Shown here in pieces: positions 36,082 to 44,440 of a stretch of 64,000 nucleotides of DNA (within the stretch, counting starts at the first letter, position 1; each line of letters begins with the position of its first letter). Under the pieces are notes generated by a model. The model searched no databases, was not told the origin of the DNA, and saw nothing but the letters and a program-made list of their open reading frames with translations. Position numbers and translations under genes: made by a program. The DNA comes from Acidobacteriota bacterium (GTDB lineage: Bacteria; Acidobacteriota; Vicinamibacteria; Vicinamibacterales; UBA2999), in the NCBI GenBank assembly GCA_963169195.1, contig CAUJDN010000052.1, forward strand, positions 21,370 to 85,369. The letters are read 5' to 3'.

Positions 36082-36691
36082 GGGCCACCCCCCTGGACAG
36101 CGCGGCGCCGCGATGGAGCGCCGTGAGGATCTTGTCGTAGTCCTGGCACCGGCACAGGTTGCCGGAGACGCCGCGCGCGAGCTCCTCGCGCGTCGGGTCC
36201 GGGTGCTTCTTCAGGTAGCCGACCGCGGCCATGATGAAGCCCGACATGCAGAAGGCGCACTGGAAGCCCTGCTCGTCCACGACGCCCTGCTGGACGGGGT
36301 GCAGCGTGCCATCGGCCGCGGCCAGGCCCTCGATGGTCACGATCGTTTTCGTCCGCACCGCGTGCGTGAGCACCGAGCACGCGTAGCGCGGCACGTCGTC
36401 GACGAGCACGGTGCAGGCGCCGCACTCGGCGCGATCGCAGCCGAGCTTGGTGCCCGTGAGCCCGAGCTTGTAGCGAAGCGTGTTGGCCAGGGTCTCCTGC
36501 GGGGCGACGTCCACGCGCCGCGCCTGGCCGTTGACCGTGAGGGTCAGCAACCGCTCGACGCCGCCCGTCCTGGCGGCCTGGCCGGAGAGCAGGGGACTGC
36601 CGCGGAACAGGTACGCGGCCGACGAGACGGCCACGCTCCCGGCAATCACGCCCTTGATGAAGTTGCGACGTGAGACCGTCGTCTGAGACAT
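36074..36691 (-). CDS. Molybdenum aldehyde oxidoreductase, [2Fe-2S] subunit with Tat signal (PaoA/YagT-like)
   Basis: 205 residues. The Tat motif SRRNFIKG and hydrophobic h-region (about 8-35) direct the complex to the periplasm. A plant-type ferredoxin domain with CDRAECGACTVLVDD plus a final Cys in YACSV binds the first cluster; the helical domain with QCAFCMSGFIM and NLCRCQDY binds the second. All eight cysteines are present. GAGGTGA six bases upstream fixes the start nine bases inside a GTG alternative. It is the first gene of the operon. Confidence 0.93.
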   Translation of the reverse strand: MSQTTVSRRNFIKGVIAGSVAVSSAAYLFRGSPLLSGQAARTGGVERLLTLTVNGQARRVDVAPQETLANTLRYKLGLTGTKLGCDRAECGACTVLVDDVPRYACSVLTHAVRTKTIVTIEGLAAADGTLHPVQQGVVDEQGFQCAFCMSGFIMAAVGYLKKHPDPTREELARGVSGNLCRCQDYDKILTALHRGAALSRGVARG

Positions 36692-36918
36692 ATCCGTCAC
36701 CTCGCCAGCACGGCAATGGTCCGAACGCCCGATCCGTCGATCGCGCAGACTATAGCGCAGCCCGGACGCGATGGCGCCGGTATCTGGCCCGCGTCCGTGG
36801 GGCCGGGCTTCCGCGCTTTGCTCTTTGTTCGCTCGAGCGATTCCGTGGCGGCCGCCTCCTCCGTTCGTCGCCCGCAGAACGCATCACGCTGAACTCCCTC
36901 CTGCCGCAGCCTGTTCGT

Positions 36919-39294
36919 TCAGAAGCGCGCCACCAAGGCGATGCGCACCGTGAACGGCTCGACCGGGTGGAAATGAAGGCCGTCCATGCCTCCCTCGGGC
37001 TCGTCCCGCAGCCGCGACGTGTAGAAGTAGTCGATGTCGGAGCTCCTCGAGTCGAGCAGGTTCAACAGGTCCGCCTTGATCCGCCAGACGCGCGACATCT
37101 GGTAGCCGGCCTCGGCGCTCACCAGGTTGGACGCCCGGCTGCGCACGCTGTTGTCCTCCACGAGCGGCCGCGGACCGAAGGAGCGCCAGCGCAGGCCGCC
37201 GCTCCACCGGCCGGCCGGGGTGAGCGTCATCCCGGCGGTCGCCACGCCTTCGATGGCGCCGGGAATGCGGTCGCCCTCGGACGCGCCGTCCGTGAAGCGC
37301 GCGCGCGAGTAGGCGACGCTGCCGTCGAGTGTCAACCAGCGCGTCGGGCGGTAGTCCGCGTCCCACTCGATGCCGACCCGGTGGCTCGGCCGGCTCGCCT
37401 CCGTCGTCCCCGCATCGCCGATGAAGAGCAGCTCGGAGTCGATCCACAGCCCCCAGACGGCCAGCGTGGTGTGCAGGCGCGGCAGCGCGAGGGTGCGCAG
37501 GCCCACCTCGGCGCCGCGCGCACGGACCAGCGGGTCGACCGCCTCCACGGGTTCGCCGCTGACCGGGTCCTGCCGAATGGTGGCGCCGCGCCCGTCGTTG
37601 CTATGAAAGCCGCCGCCGGCGCTCGCGTACAGCTCCGTGCGCCGCCATGGGCCGAAGGCGACGCTCAGCTTCGGATTGGCGATGCCGTCGGACGTCGAGC
37701 CACCGTTGACCGGATCGCCCGCATCGACGTTCCAGCGATAGACGTCGCCGCGGAGGCCGAGCGTGGTCCGCACCACGTCCGACCACTGCGTCTGCACCTC
37801 CGCGTATAACCCGCCGCTCGTCTGGCCCACGCCGTCCTCGCGGACGGTCGAGAGGCGCCGGCGTGCCGCCGTGCGGTGCAACCCGACCTCTGCAATCGAG
37901 TCTCGCCGCACCTCGCCGCCGATCGTGACCTGCGAGCGCCGCCCGAACACGGTGGCCGGCCGCGTGTGGCTGGCGCGCCCGCCCGCGACGAGACGGTCGT
38001 CACGCTGCTCGAACTGGTCGCCATTCTCCGCGTCGTCGAGGAAATACGTGAAGTTCGAGAAGAGATCCAGGCCGTAGCCGAAGGCGTAGCCCTCGACATG
38101 CGTGGCGCCGGCGTCGGTCGTCCGCTGCCACTCCGCCATCCCGCCGATGCGGTGCGTCTTGCCGCCGTTGGTGCGATCCAGGTACCCGAATCGCGAGAGC
38201 GCGCCCTCGTCCACCGCGCGCCTGGGAATCTGGTCCGACGCGTTCCAGTCGGCCTGGTACGCGATCGCCGAGAAGGACAGGCCGTTGGTCGCGGTGCCCT
38301 GGCTGTAGCGCACGAGGCCGTTCCATCGACGCATCACGTCGGGCCGATCCCAGGGACCGTCGTGGCCCATGGCCTCGCCGGCGACGAGCAGGTGGCCGCG
38401 GCCGACGGCCGGCGATGCGGCTGCCAGCACGCGACCGTAGCCGTAGGGCCCGCCCTCGATGCGCGCGATTGGCGCGTCGAGCACGTTCACGTAGCGCACG
38501 CGGATGGCGCCGGCCGCCGAGAAGTCCCCGGCGTCCGCCGCGTAGGTGCCCTTGCGGTACTGGATGCCGCTCACCAGCTCGGGGATGAGGAAGTTCATGT
38601 CCGCATAGCCCTGCCCGTGGCCGTGCGTGGGCAGGTTGACCGGCATCCCCGCAACCGACAGCGCGAGATCGGTGCCGTGATCGATGTTGAAGCCGCGCAG
38701 GTAGTACTGGTTGGCCTTGCCCTCGCCGCTGTGCTGGCTGACGACCATGCCGGGCACGCTCTCCAGCGCCTCGGCCGGCCGCCGGCGGGCCCGCTCGTTG
38801 AGCTCGAGCGGCGTGATCACGCCGGTGCTCGCGGCGTCGGCCACGCCAACGAGCTCGTCCTGCTCCGACACCGTGGACAGGTTGCGGAACGTGCTCCGGC
38901 CGCTGACGACGACCGACGCGGTGGCGGCGACGTAGAGCGTCGCGTCCTGCGTCATGGAGGCGCCCGCGCTGACGGCCACGTTCCGGCGCAGGAGCGTGAC
39001 GAAGCTGGGGAGCGAGAAGCGCACCGAGTACGAGCCCGGGGGCACGGCCTCGATCACGTAGCGCCCGTCCTGCCCCGTCTTCGCGGTCAGTGGGGCGCCG
39101 CCCGGCTCCAGCTCCACCAGCACGGCGGGCAGCGGCTGGCCCGTCGTGTCCAGCACCACTCCCTCCACGCGACCGGGGCCGGTCGCCTGCGCGGCCGTGG
39201 CCCGCGGCCACGCGATGACGAGCGCGACGGCCGCGCACACGAGCGCCGTCCAGCGCGCCGGGGACACGCGTCCCCATCTGCGACGTGTCTTCAT
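36919..39294 (-). CDS. TonB-dependent receptor with carboxypeptidase-regulatory domain
   Basis: 791 residues. A signal peptide (about 1-35) precedes a CarboxypepD_reg-like Ig domain (about 40-120, RVEGVVLDTTGQPLPAVLVEL). The plug (about 150-270) contains ALESVPGMVVSQHSGEGKANQYYLRGFNIDHGTD and PTHGHGQGYADMNFL, then a barrel ending VRIALVARF. The plug form YYLRGFNIDHGTD is seen in receptors without a SusD partner. It follows, by 85 bases, a gene for a His-rich exported protein on the same strand. Substrate unknown; metal chelate or siderophore uptake is the inference from context. Confidence 0.92.
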   Translation of the reverse strand: MKTRRRWGRVSPARWTALVCAAVALVIAWPRATAAQATGPGRVEGVVLDTTGQPLPAVLVELEPGGAPLTAKTGQDGRYVIEAVPPGSYSVRFSLPSFVTLLRRNVAVSAGASMTQDATLYVAATASVVVSGRSTFRNLSTVSEQDELVGVADAASTGVITPLELNERARRRPAEALESVPGMVVSQHSGEGKANQYYLRGFNIDHGTDLALSVAGMPVNLPTHGHGQGYADMNFLIPELVSGIQYRKGTYAADAGDFSAAGAIRVRYVNVLDAPIARIEGGPYGYGRVLAAASPAVGRGHLLVAGEAMGHDGPWDRPDVMRRWNGLVRYSQGTATNGLSFSAIAYQADWNASDQIPRRAVDEGALSRFGYLDRTNGGKTHRIGGMAEWQRTTDAGATHVEGYAFGYGLDLFSNFTYFLDDAENGDQFEQRDDRLVAGGRASHTRPATVFGRRSQVTIGGEVRRDSIAEVGLHRTAARRRLSTVREDGVGQTSGGLYAEVQTQWSDVVRTTLGLRGDVYRWNVDAGDPVNGGSTSDGIANPKLSVAFGPWRRTELYASAGGGFHSNDGRGATIRQDPVSGEPVEAVDPLVRARGAEVGLRTLALPRLHTTLAVWGLWIDSELLFIGDAGTTEASRPSHRVGIEWDADYRPTRWLTLDGSVAYSRARFTDGASEGDRIPGAIEGVATAGMTLTPAGRWSGGLRWRSFGPRPLVEDNSVRSRASNLVSAEAGYQMSRVWRIKADLLNLLDSRSSDIDYFYTSRLRDEPEGGMDGLHFHPVEPFTVRIALVARF

Positions 39295-39379
39295 GTCACA
39301 CTCCACCCTGACAGACGCGCGCCCGCAGCGGCGGGCACGCCACTTCACTCCACCCGGAAAGAAGGAACGCGAAGGGGCG

Positions 39380-39886
39380 TCAGGCCGGAGGACCGCGGAC
39401 GGGCGGCTGTGGGCGTGCCGGCGCGCGGTGATCGCGCGCGGTCGCGTCGGGGGGCGGGGCAATCGTCTCTGCGGGCGGGGGAACGAGCGGAGCGGGCGGG
39501 CCTTCGACCAGCGCGACGCCGAAGTGCGCCACGCTGTCGCGCCCGTGATCGTGGGACGCCGGCGCGCCGTGAGAATGCGCCGGAGAGGCATCGCCCGTCT
39601 CGGGGGCGTGCTCACCAGCCGTCGCCGCCGAGTCTTCGGCGCCGTCCAGCCAGGCACCCTCGTCAGCTGTGAGCTCGTCGAGGTGTGCGTGCGGGAGCCC
39701 GGCCCGATGGGCGGCGTCGTGGTCCGCGTCGCCGAGGGTTCCGAGCTCGGGCCCGTGCGTGTGGTCGTTGCGGTGCGTGGCCAGGTGCGCCACCGGCGCC
39801 AGCTGGGCGGCCACCACGAACACGCCGAGCAGGACCGGCGCGGCGACGCGGCGGATGCCCTGGATCGACGTGCGGCCCGTCCACAT
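39380..39886 (-). CDS. Histidine-rich exported protein, probable metal binder
   Basis: 168 residues with an N-terminal hydrophobic segment (about 12-32, VAAPVLLGVFVVAAQLAPVAH). The mature part has 15 histidines clustered as HRNDHTH, DHDAAH, PHAH, AHSH and SHDH with acidic residues between, and a proline-rich tail. The pattern suggests binding of Zn, Ni, Cu or Co in the periplasm. The frame opens 50 codons further upstream, but that stretch overlaps the decayed nucleotidyltransferase tail. It is probably co-transcribed with the TonB-dependent receptor downstream. No Zur or Fur box was recognisable. Confidence 0.7.
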   Translation of the reverse strand: MWTGRTSIQGIRRVAAPVLLGVFVVAAQLAPVAHLATHRNDHTHGPELGTLGDADHDAAHRAGLPHAHLDELTADEGAWLDGAEDSAATAGEHAPETGDASPAHSHGAPASHDHGRDSVAHFGVALVEGPPAPLVPPPAETIAPPPDATARDHRAPARPQPPVRGPPA

Positions 39887-39993
39887 GCCGCCTAAGACGA
39901 TAGCGCAGAGGCGCCCGTGGCCCAAACGCGCTCGTCCGGGATCCTTCCCTCGGCTGCCGTGGTCCTCCGGAACGTCTGCCGCGCGGCTTTCGC

Positions 39994-40446
39994 TCACGCG
40001 CAAGCGATCACCACGCTCGGCCAGGACGCCTCGCACGTCTTCGATGTCCTTGGATCGGCCCGCGAGGATCTTGGTGGGATGTCCACGCCGGCGACGTCAA
40101 CGTGTATCGCCCGCGACAGGAACAGCTCCTCGAGTCCGGGCCCAGCCAGAACGATGTCGAGGGCCAGGCCCGAACGCTCATGCCCGAGCGGGAGAACGCG
40201 GGTCTGGCTGACGAACGCGTCGGTCAGCGGGAGCCGAGGGGCGAAGCCGTGGGTGTCGAGGGCGACCACGAGCCGCGCGGGAGCGACACGTCCGAGCTGT
40301 ACGGTGACGTCGACGTCTGTCGTCAGGCGCGGCCGGCCCCATAGAAGAGCGGCCTGCGCGCCGAAGACGTACCAGCGCAGATCGAGCGAAGTGAGCGCGC
40401 CGGCCAGGTTCGCCAGCAGCTCAGCGGGCGGCGGTGCGGACGGCAC
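39994..40446 (-). pseudogene. Broken nucleotidyltransferase
   Basis: From a GTG start the frame encodes a nucleotidyltransferase N-terminal domain (WYVFGAQAALLWGRPRLTTDVDVTV, with the DxD metal motif intact) through VDVAGVDIP. There the expected EDLxVTKILA sequence is cut: the continuation TKILAGRSKDIEDVRGVLAERGD is found in another frame just downstream. A small deletion of about ten codons with a frameshift is the simplest explanation. The tail then runs to an early stop. It overlaps its small partner gene by 26 bases, the usual arrangement of this two-gene pair. Confidence 0.7.
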
Positions 40447-40672
40447 GGAGCGCCTCCGAGACGCGCAAGTGGACCGCGAGGTCCTCGGCACGGTCCCTGG
40501 CGCCTGGCCAATCCGGTCTCAGGCTCCTCGCGTAGGCCAAGAGGTCCGCGCCCGTCGCCAGCACTTCCGCAGCGGAACGCCCACGCTTCCGTTCCTTCCA
40601 ATACGCGGCCTTGGCATCCTCGACGCGGGCCCAGTCCCGCCGAACGAACGCCCGGATGGCATTCCGATCCAC
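40421..40672 (-). CDS. Small partner protein of the nucleotidyltransferase pair
   Basis: 83 residues from a GTG start: DRNAIRAFVRRDWARVEDAKAAYWKERKR, then LLAYARSLRPDWPGARDRAEDLAVHLRVSEALRAV. It is all-helical by pattern. Similar short proteins next to such nucleotidyltransferases suggest a toxin-antitoxin-like unit, but no activity is assigned. It is transcribed first and overlaps the broken partner, so it may now be orphaned. It is divergent from the racemase-like gene by 43 bases. Confidence 0.55.
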   Translation of the reverse strand: MDRNAIRAFVRRDWARVEDAKAAYWKERKRGRSAAEVLATGADLLAYARSLRPDWPGARDRAEDLAVHLRVSEALRAVRTAAR

Positions 40673-40715
40673 GGCTGAATCAGACCCGGAGTAGAGTGCG
40701 TGCTGGAGGTACCTG

Positions 40716-41942
40716 ATGCAACGACGCGATCTGTTGAAGCTCGCCGCGACCGCTCCCGCCGCGGCCCTCGCCGGTGCGGGCCTGGCGGCCGCCCAGACAC
40801 CACGGGCCCTCCGGTTGCGCCCGGGCGGAACGGACGACGGGTTCGACCCGTGGGTGGAGATCATCGCCCCGGCCTTCCGGCACAACGCCGCGGAGGTCAG
40901 CCGCCTGGCCGGTGGCCGGCCCATCCTCGCCGTCATCAAGAACAACGCCTATGGGCTCGGCGACCAGGTGGTCGGCCCCATCGTCGACGGCTGTCCCCAG
41001 GTGACCGGCCTCGCGTGCGTGCGGCCCGCCGAGGCGCTCGCCATGCGCGCGATGGGCGTGCGCAAGCCGATCCTGACAATGGCCGAGCTCGGTGTCGAGG
41101 AGTCGGCCGAGCTGGTCCGGAAGGACGTGACCTTGTCGTGCTGGATGGACGACGCCGGCGACCGCCTGGCGAGAATCGCAAAGGCGGCGAAGCGGCGCGT
41201 GCCGGTCCATCCGTATGTCGACACGGGCATGAACCGGGAGGGCATGCCGCTCGCGCGGGCCATCGGGTGGCTGGAGGCGCTGGCCAGCCAGCCAGACGTG
41301 CGGATCGACGGCATCTACCAGATGTTCGTGCACGACGTGGAGTTCGATCGGGTCCAGCTCGAACGGTTCACGGCCTTCCTCGACCGCGCGGCAGCCGCCG
41401 GCATCCGGCCGCGGCTGCGCCACGCGGCCGCGACTTACGAGCTGCACCGCGTGCCCGAATCGCACCTGGACGCCGTGCGTGTGGGCAACGCACTGTTCGG
41501 CTCGCCGGCGGGCCCTGACGTCACGCACCCGTTCGATCCGAAACCGGTGTTCCGGCTGAAGGCCCGTGTGGTGCGCGTCGAGCGCGTCGAGGTCGGGGAG
41601 AGCGCGGGCTTCAACCGCGGCTTCCGCCCCTCGACGGCGACGTCCGTGGCACTGCTGCCGGTGGGGCACACCGATGGGTACGCCAGCGCAGCCGCCGGTG
41701 TCTGCGAGGTGCTGATTGGCGGCCGGACGTATCCGGTCGTCCCGGGCGGCGTGAACTCCGCGCACACGATCGTCGACGTGGGCGCCGCGCCGGTGGTCCG
41801 TGTTGGCGATCTGGCGACGCTGGTGGGCCCGGACCACGCCGCGATTCTGCCCGCGGAGGTCGGCGCACGCACGAAGACCGGCACACTGCAGGTGATGACG
41901 CGGCTCAGCGCACTCCTGCCCCGCCGCGTGGTGGAGGCCTAG
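40716..41942 (+). CDS. Exported alanine-racemase-fold PLP protein
   Basis: 408 residues. The N terminus MQRRDLLKLAATAPAAALAGAGLAAAQ has a twin-arginine motif and a Tat-like h-region. The fold type III barrel has the PLP lysine at 75 in LAVIKNNAYGLG, and the C-terminal domain contains LLPVGHTDGYA. At the position of the catalytic tyrosine (SYG in typical alanine racemases) the sequence reads GFN (Phe299), and the usual IGYADG is VGHTDG. A periplasmic racemase with altered specificity, or a non-racemase PLP enzyme, is possible. It is unusual because most alanine racemases are cytoplasmic. Confidence 0.8.
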   Translation: MQRRDLLKLAATAPAAALAGAGLAAAQTPRALRLRPGGTDDGFDPWVEIIAPAFRHNAAEVSRLAGGRPILAVIKNNAYGLGDQVVGPIVDGCPQVTGLACVRPAEALAMRAMGVRKPILTMAELGVEESAELVRKDVTLSCWMDDAGDRLARIAKAAKRRVPVHPYVDTGMNREGMPLARAIGWLEALASQPDVRIDGIYQMFVHDVEFDRVQLERFTAFLDRAAAAGIRPRLRHAAATYELHRVPESHLDAVRVGNALFGSPAGPDVTHPFDPKPVFRLKARVVRVERVEVGESAGFNRGFRPSTATSVALLPVGHTDGYASAAAGVCEVLIGGRTYPVVPGGVNSAHTIVDVGAAPVVRVGDLATLVGPDHAAILPAEVGARTKTGTLQVMTRLSALLPRRVVEA

Positions 41943-41987
41943 CCGGCTGCCTGAAGAGGCACAGGTACCGGGCAGAAGGCGTCGAGC

Positions 41988-43289
41988 TCAGTGCGCTGGC
42001 GGACCGTCCAGCCGGCCCACCTCACCCGCCCGTGCGAGGGCATTGCGGAAGAGGATGGGCCCGACGAGTACGTGCAGGCCGCTGAGCGCCACGACGAGCG
42101 TCTGCACGGGACGGCCCCACTCCGGGAACTCGGCGGCGACGAGCACGCCGAGCCCCAGTGTGACCCCCGCCTGCGAGACGAGCCCCATCCAGAGCATCTG
42201 GCTGGTGTCGTCGGTCAGCCCTGCGGCGCGCAGGCCCATTTCGGCGCCGGCGCGCAGGGAGAGGACCCGCACGATGGCCACCGCAAGGGCGGGCACGCCA
42301 ATCACCGCGAGCGCGTCGAGCTGAAGGCTGGCGCCTGCGGCCGCAAAGAACAGGATGAGCACCGGCAGCGCGCTGCGCTCCACGGCGTCTCGGAGCGCGT
42401 CGGCGCGGGCCGGAGCGATGTTCTCGATCACCAGTCCCGCCGCGAGCGACGCGAGCAGCGGCTCGAGGTGCCACCACCGCGCGACCTGGCTCAGGATCAC
42501 ACAGAGCGCCAGCAGCACGAGCGTGAGTTCGCGGCCCACGAGGCGGAGGTAGAGGGCGAACAGCCCGCCGACCACCCCTCCGAAGGCCAGCGAGCCCAAG
42601 ACTTCCCAACTGAGGTGCACCAGCAGGCTGCCGCCCTCCGCGGCGCCACCCGCCATGGTCCTGGCCAGCTGCATGACGAGGGTGAACACGAGGATGAGGG
42701 CCAGATCGGCGAGCACCGCCGTGGCGATGACCAGTTCGCTCAGCGGACCGCGCGCCCGGCTCTCGGCCACCACCGCGATAATGACCGTGGGCGAGAAACT
42801 GGCGGTGATCGCCGTGAGCACGAGCACCATCGACAGCCGCTGCAGGCCGCCCGCCTCCGGGGCGACGGGCAGCCATGGCCACGCCGCGAAGAGCAGCACG
42901 CCAATCACCGCGTACATCACGCCGAGCGTCACCGCCCCCACCGTCGCGATGGCCTTCGCCCGGGCACGCAGCCGCTGGACGTTGATCTCGATGCCGGCGA
43001 TGAGGGCGATCAGCGAGATGGCCAGCCCGTTCACGAGCTGGAGATCCCGCGCCATCGACGCGGTGATCAGATTGAGCAGGTACGGCCCGCAGAGCAGGCC
43101 GAACAGCAGGTAGCCGCTGAGGCGCGGCAAGCGCACGAGCTCGGCGGCGCCGCCCAGCAGGTAGGCCGCGATCAGCGAGAAACCGAAGGGCAGCGCCACT
43201 GACGAGGCCGCGCCTGCCGGCGCGACGCGCTGCACGCCGATGACGATGCCGAAGATGACCAGCAGCGCCAGGGGACGCGCCACGATCAC
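41988..43289 (-). CDS. Cation:proton antiporter, CPA2-like, second subunit of a pair
   Basis: 433 residues with about 12-13 TM segments and no TrkA-N domain. The conserved SPTVIIAVVAESRARGPLSELV and VLADLALIL segments match the ion-exchange core of KefB/NapA-type transporters. It probably exchanges Na+ or K+ for protons. It overlaps the upstream antiporter gene by four bases (ATGA), so the two are translationally coupled. The short cytoplasmic ends leave no room for a regulatory domain. Confidence 0.85.
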   Translation of the reverse strand: MIVARPLALLVIFGIVIGVQRVAPAGAASSVALPFGFSLIAAYLLGGAAELVRLPRLSGYLLFGLLCGPYLLNLITASMARDLQLVNGLAISLIALIAGIEINVQRLRARAKAIATVGAVTLGVMYAVIGVLLFAAWPWLPVAPEAGGLQRLSMVLVLTAITASFSPTVIIAVVAESRARGPLSELVIATAVLADLALILVFTLVMQLARTMAGGAAEGGSLLVHLSWEVLGSLAFGGVVGGLFALYLRLVGRELTLVLLALCVILSQVARWWHLEPLLASLAAGLVIENIAPARADALRDAVERSALPVLILFFAAAGASLQLDALAVIGVPALAVAIVRVLSLRAGAEMGLRAAGLTDDTSQMLWMGLVSQAGVTLGLGVLVAAEFPEWGRPVQTLVVALSGLHVLVGPILFRNALARAGEVGRLDGPPAH

Positions 43290-44440
43290 GCCCCGTCCTC
43301 CAGTCCGCCCGGCAGGAACATCGCCAGCGCTTCAGACGCCGCCGCCACCGCGGTCGCAACACCGACCAGCACGCGGCTGTCGCCGCCCAGGACGTGGCTC
43401 GCGTTGAGGGCCAGCGCGATGCCCAGCACGCCGGGCGGCAGCAGGGCCGTCGCCAGCGGGCCCGGCTGCACCCGCAGGATGGGCGCGACGACGATGCTGG
43501 CCAGGATCTTTCCCACGAGCCGCAGCAGCACGGTGGCCACGGCCGCCCACAGCACGAGGAGCGTCCATTCGATGCTCGCGCCGGCCACGATCAGCAGCAG
43601 CGCCAGCAGCGGATGCTGCAGCACGCGCAGATCGTTCACGCCGATGCGGTCGGCCACCCCGGGCGCTCGCACCCACACCAGCGCCGCAACGAACCCGGTG
43701 AGCAGCGGCGAGGTGCCGAGGTACATGCCGGTGCCCGCCATCAGGAGGACGGTGCCGGTCACGAAGACGCCGCGCTCGGGCGTCCCGGTCGCCCGCTCGA
43801 AGAGCAGCCACCCCGCCAGCCCGATGCCCGCCCCGGCGATGACGGTCACCAGCAGTCGCAAGGCCGCTGAGGGCGCGGCATCCCCGGCCAGCCAGGCCAC
43901 GGCGATCGAGCCCATCACGATGAGCGGCACATCATCCACGTCGGCCATGCGGGTGACCCGTCGCGCCAGCTCGGTCCGGCCGGCGTCGGTCACCGCCGAT
44001 GCCGAGGCCGCGATGCCGAGAAACACCGCGCAGGCGGCGGCCGGAATGGGCAGTGGCACGGCCCAGGCCTCGAGCAGGAGCCACAGGCCGCCCGCGGCGA
44101 CCACGGTGGTGACCATGGAGCCGACGGCGCCCGAAAGGTACGCGTCGCGTGCCGCGGTCCTGGGGATGGTCGTCGTGCCGACGCCCACGAAGACACCGAG
44201 CACGGCCAGGGCCACCGAGACGAGCGGCTCGGCCCGATCGAGGACCGGTCGCGACAGCACGTGGCTGCCGGAAGGCCCGAGCAGGACGCCAATCACGATG
44301 AAGGTGAGCGAGGGCGCCAGCGTGTCGCCCACGCCGAGCGCGAGCCTGCGGCGCGGCAGCCAGCGGCGGCGCACGGGTGCCGGCGGCGGCGGGTCCAGGG
44401 CGTCACGCCCGACTTCGGGCCAGATCCGCTCAGGGGACAT
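43286..44440 (-). CDS. Cation:proton antiporter-like, divergent first subunit of a pair
   Basis: 384 residues with about 11 TM segments (SLTFIVIGVLLGPSGSHVL onward). The core helix corresponding to SPTV...E reads SASAVTDAGRTELARRV, so the canonical ion-binding helix is altered, unlike the next gene. The N-terminal 30 residues are Pro/Arg-rich. It overlaps the pseudo-protease gene upstream by 11 bases and the second antiporter by four. Frame choice follows the ATG just before SPERIWPEVG. A heteromeric antiporter made of this and the next gene is an inference from overlap. Confidence 0.8.
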   Translation of the reverse strand: MSPERIWPEVGRDALDPPPPAPVRRRWLPRRRLALGVGDTLAPSLTFIVIGVLLGPSGSHVLSRPVLDRAEPLVSVALAVLGVFVGVGTTTIPRTAARDAYLSGAVGSMVTTVVAAGGLWLLLEAWAVPLPIPAAACAVFLGIAASASAVTDAGRTELARRVTRMADVDDVPLIVMGSIAVAWLAGDAAPSAALRLLVTVIAGAGIGLAGWLLFERATGTPERGVFVTGTVLLMAGTGMYLGTSPLLTGFVAALVWVRAPGVADRIGVNDLRVLQHPLLALLLIVAGASIEWTLLVLWAAVATVLLRLVGKILASIVVAPILRVQPGPLATALLPPGVLGIALALNASHVLGGDSRVLVGVATAVAAASEALAMFLPGGLEDGA

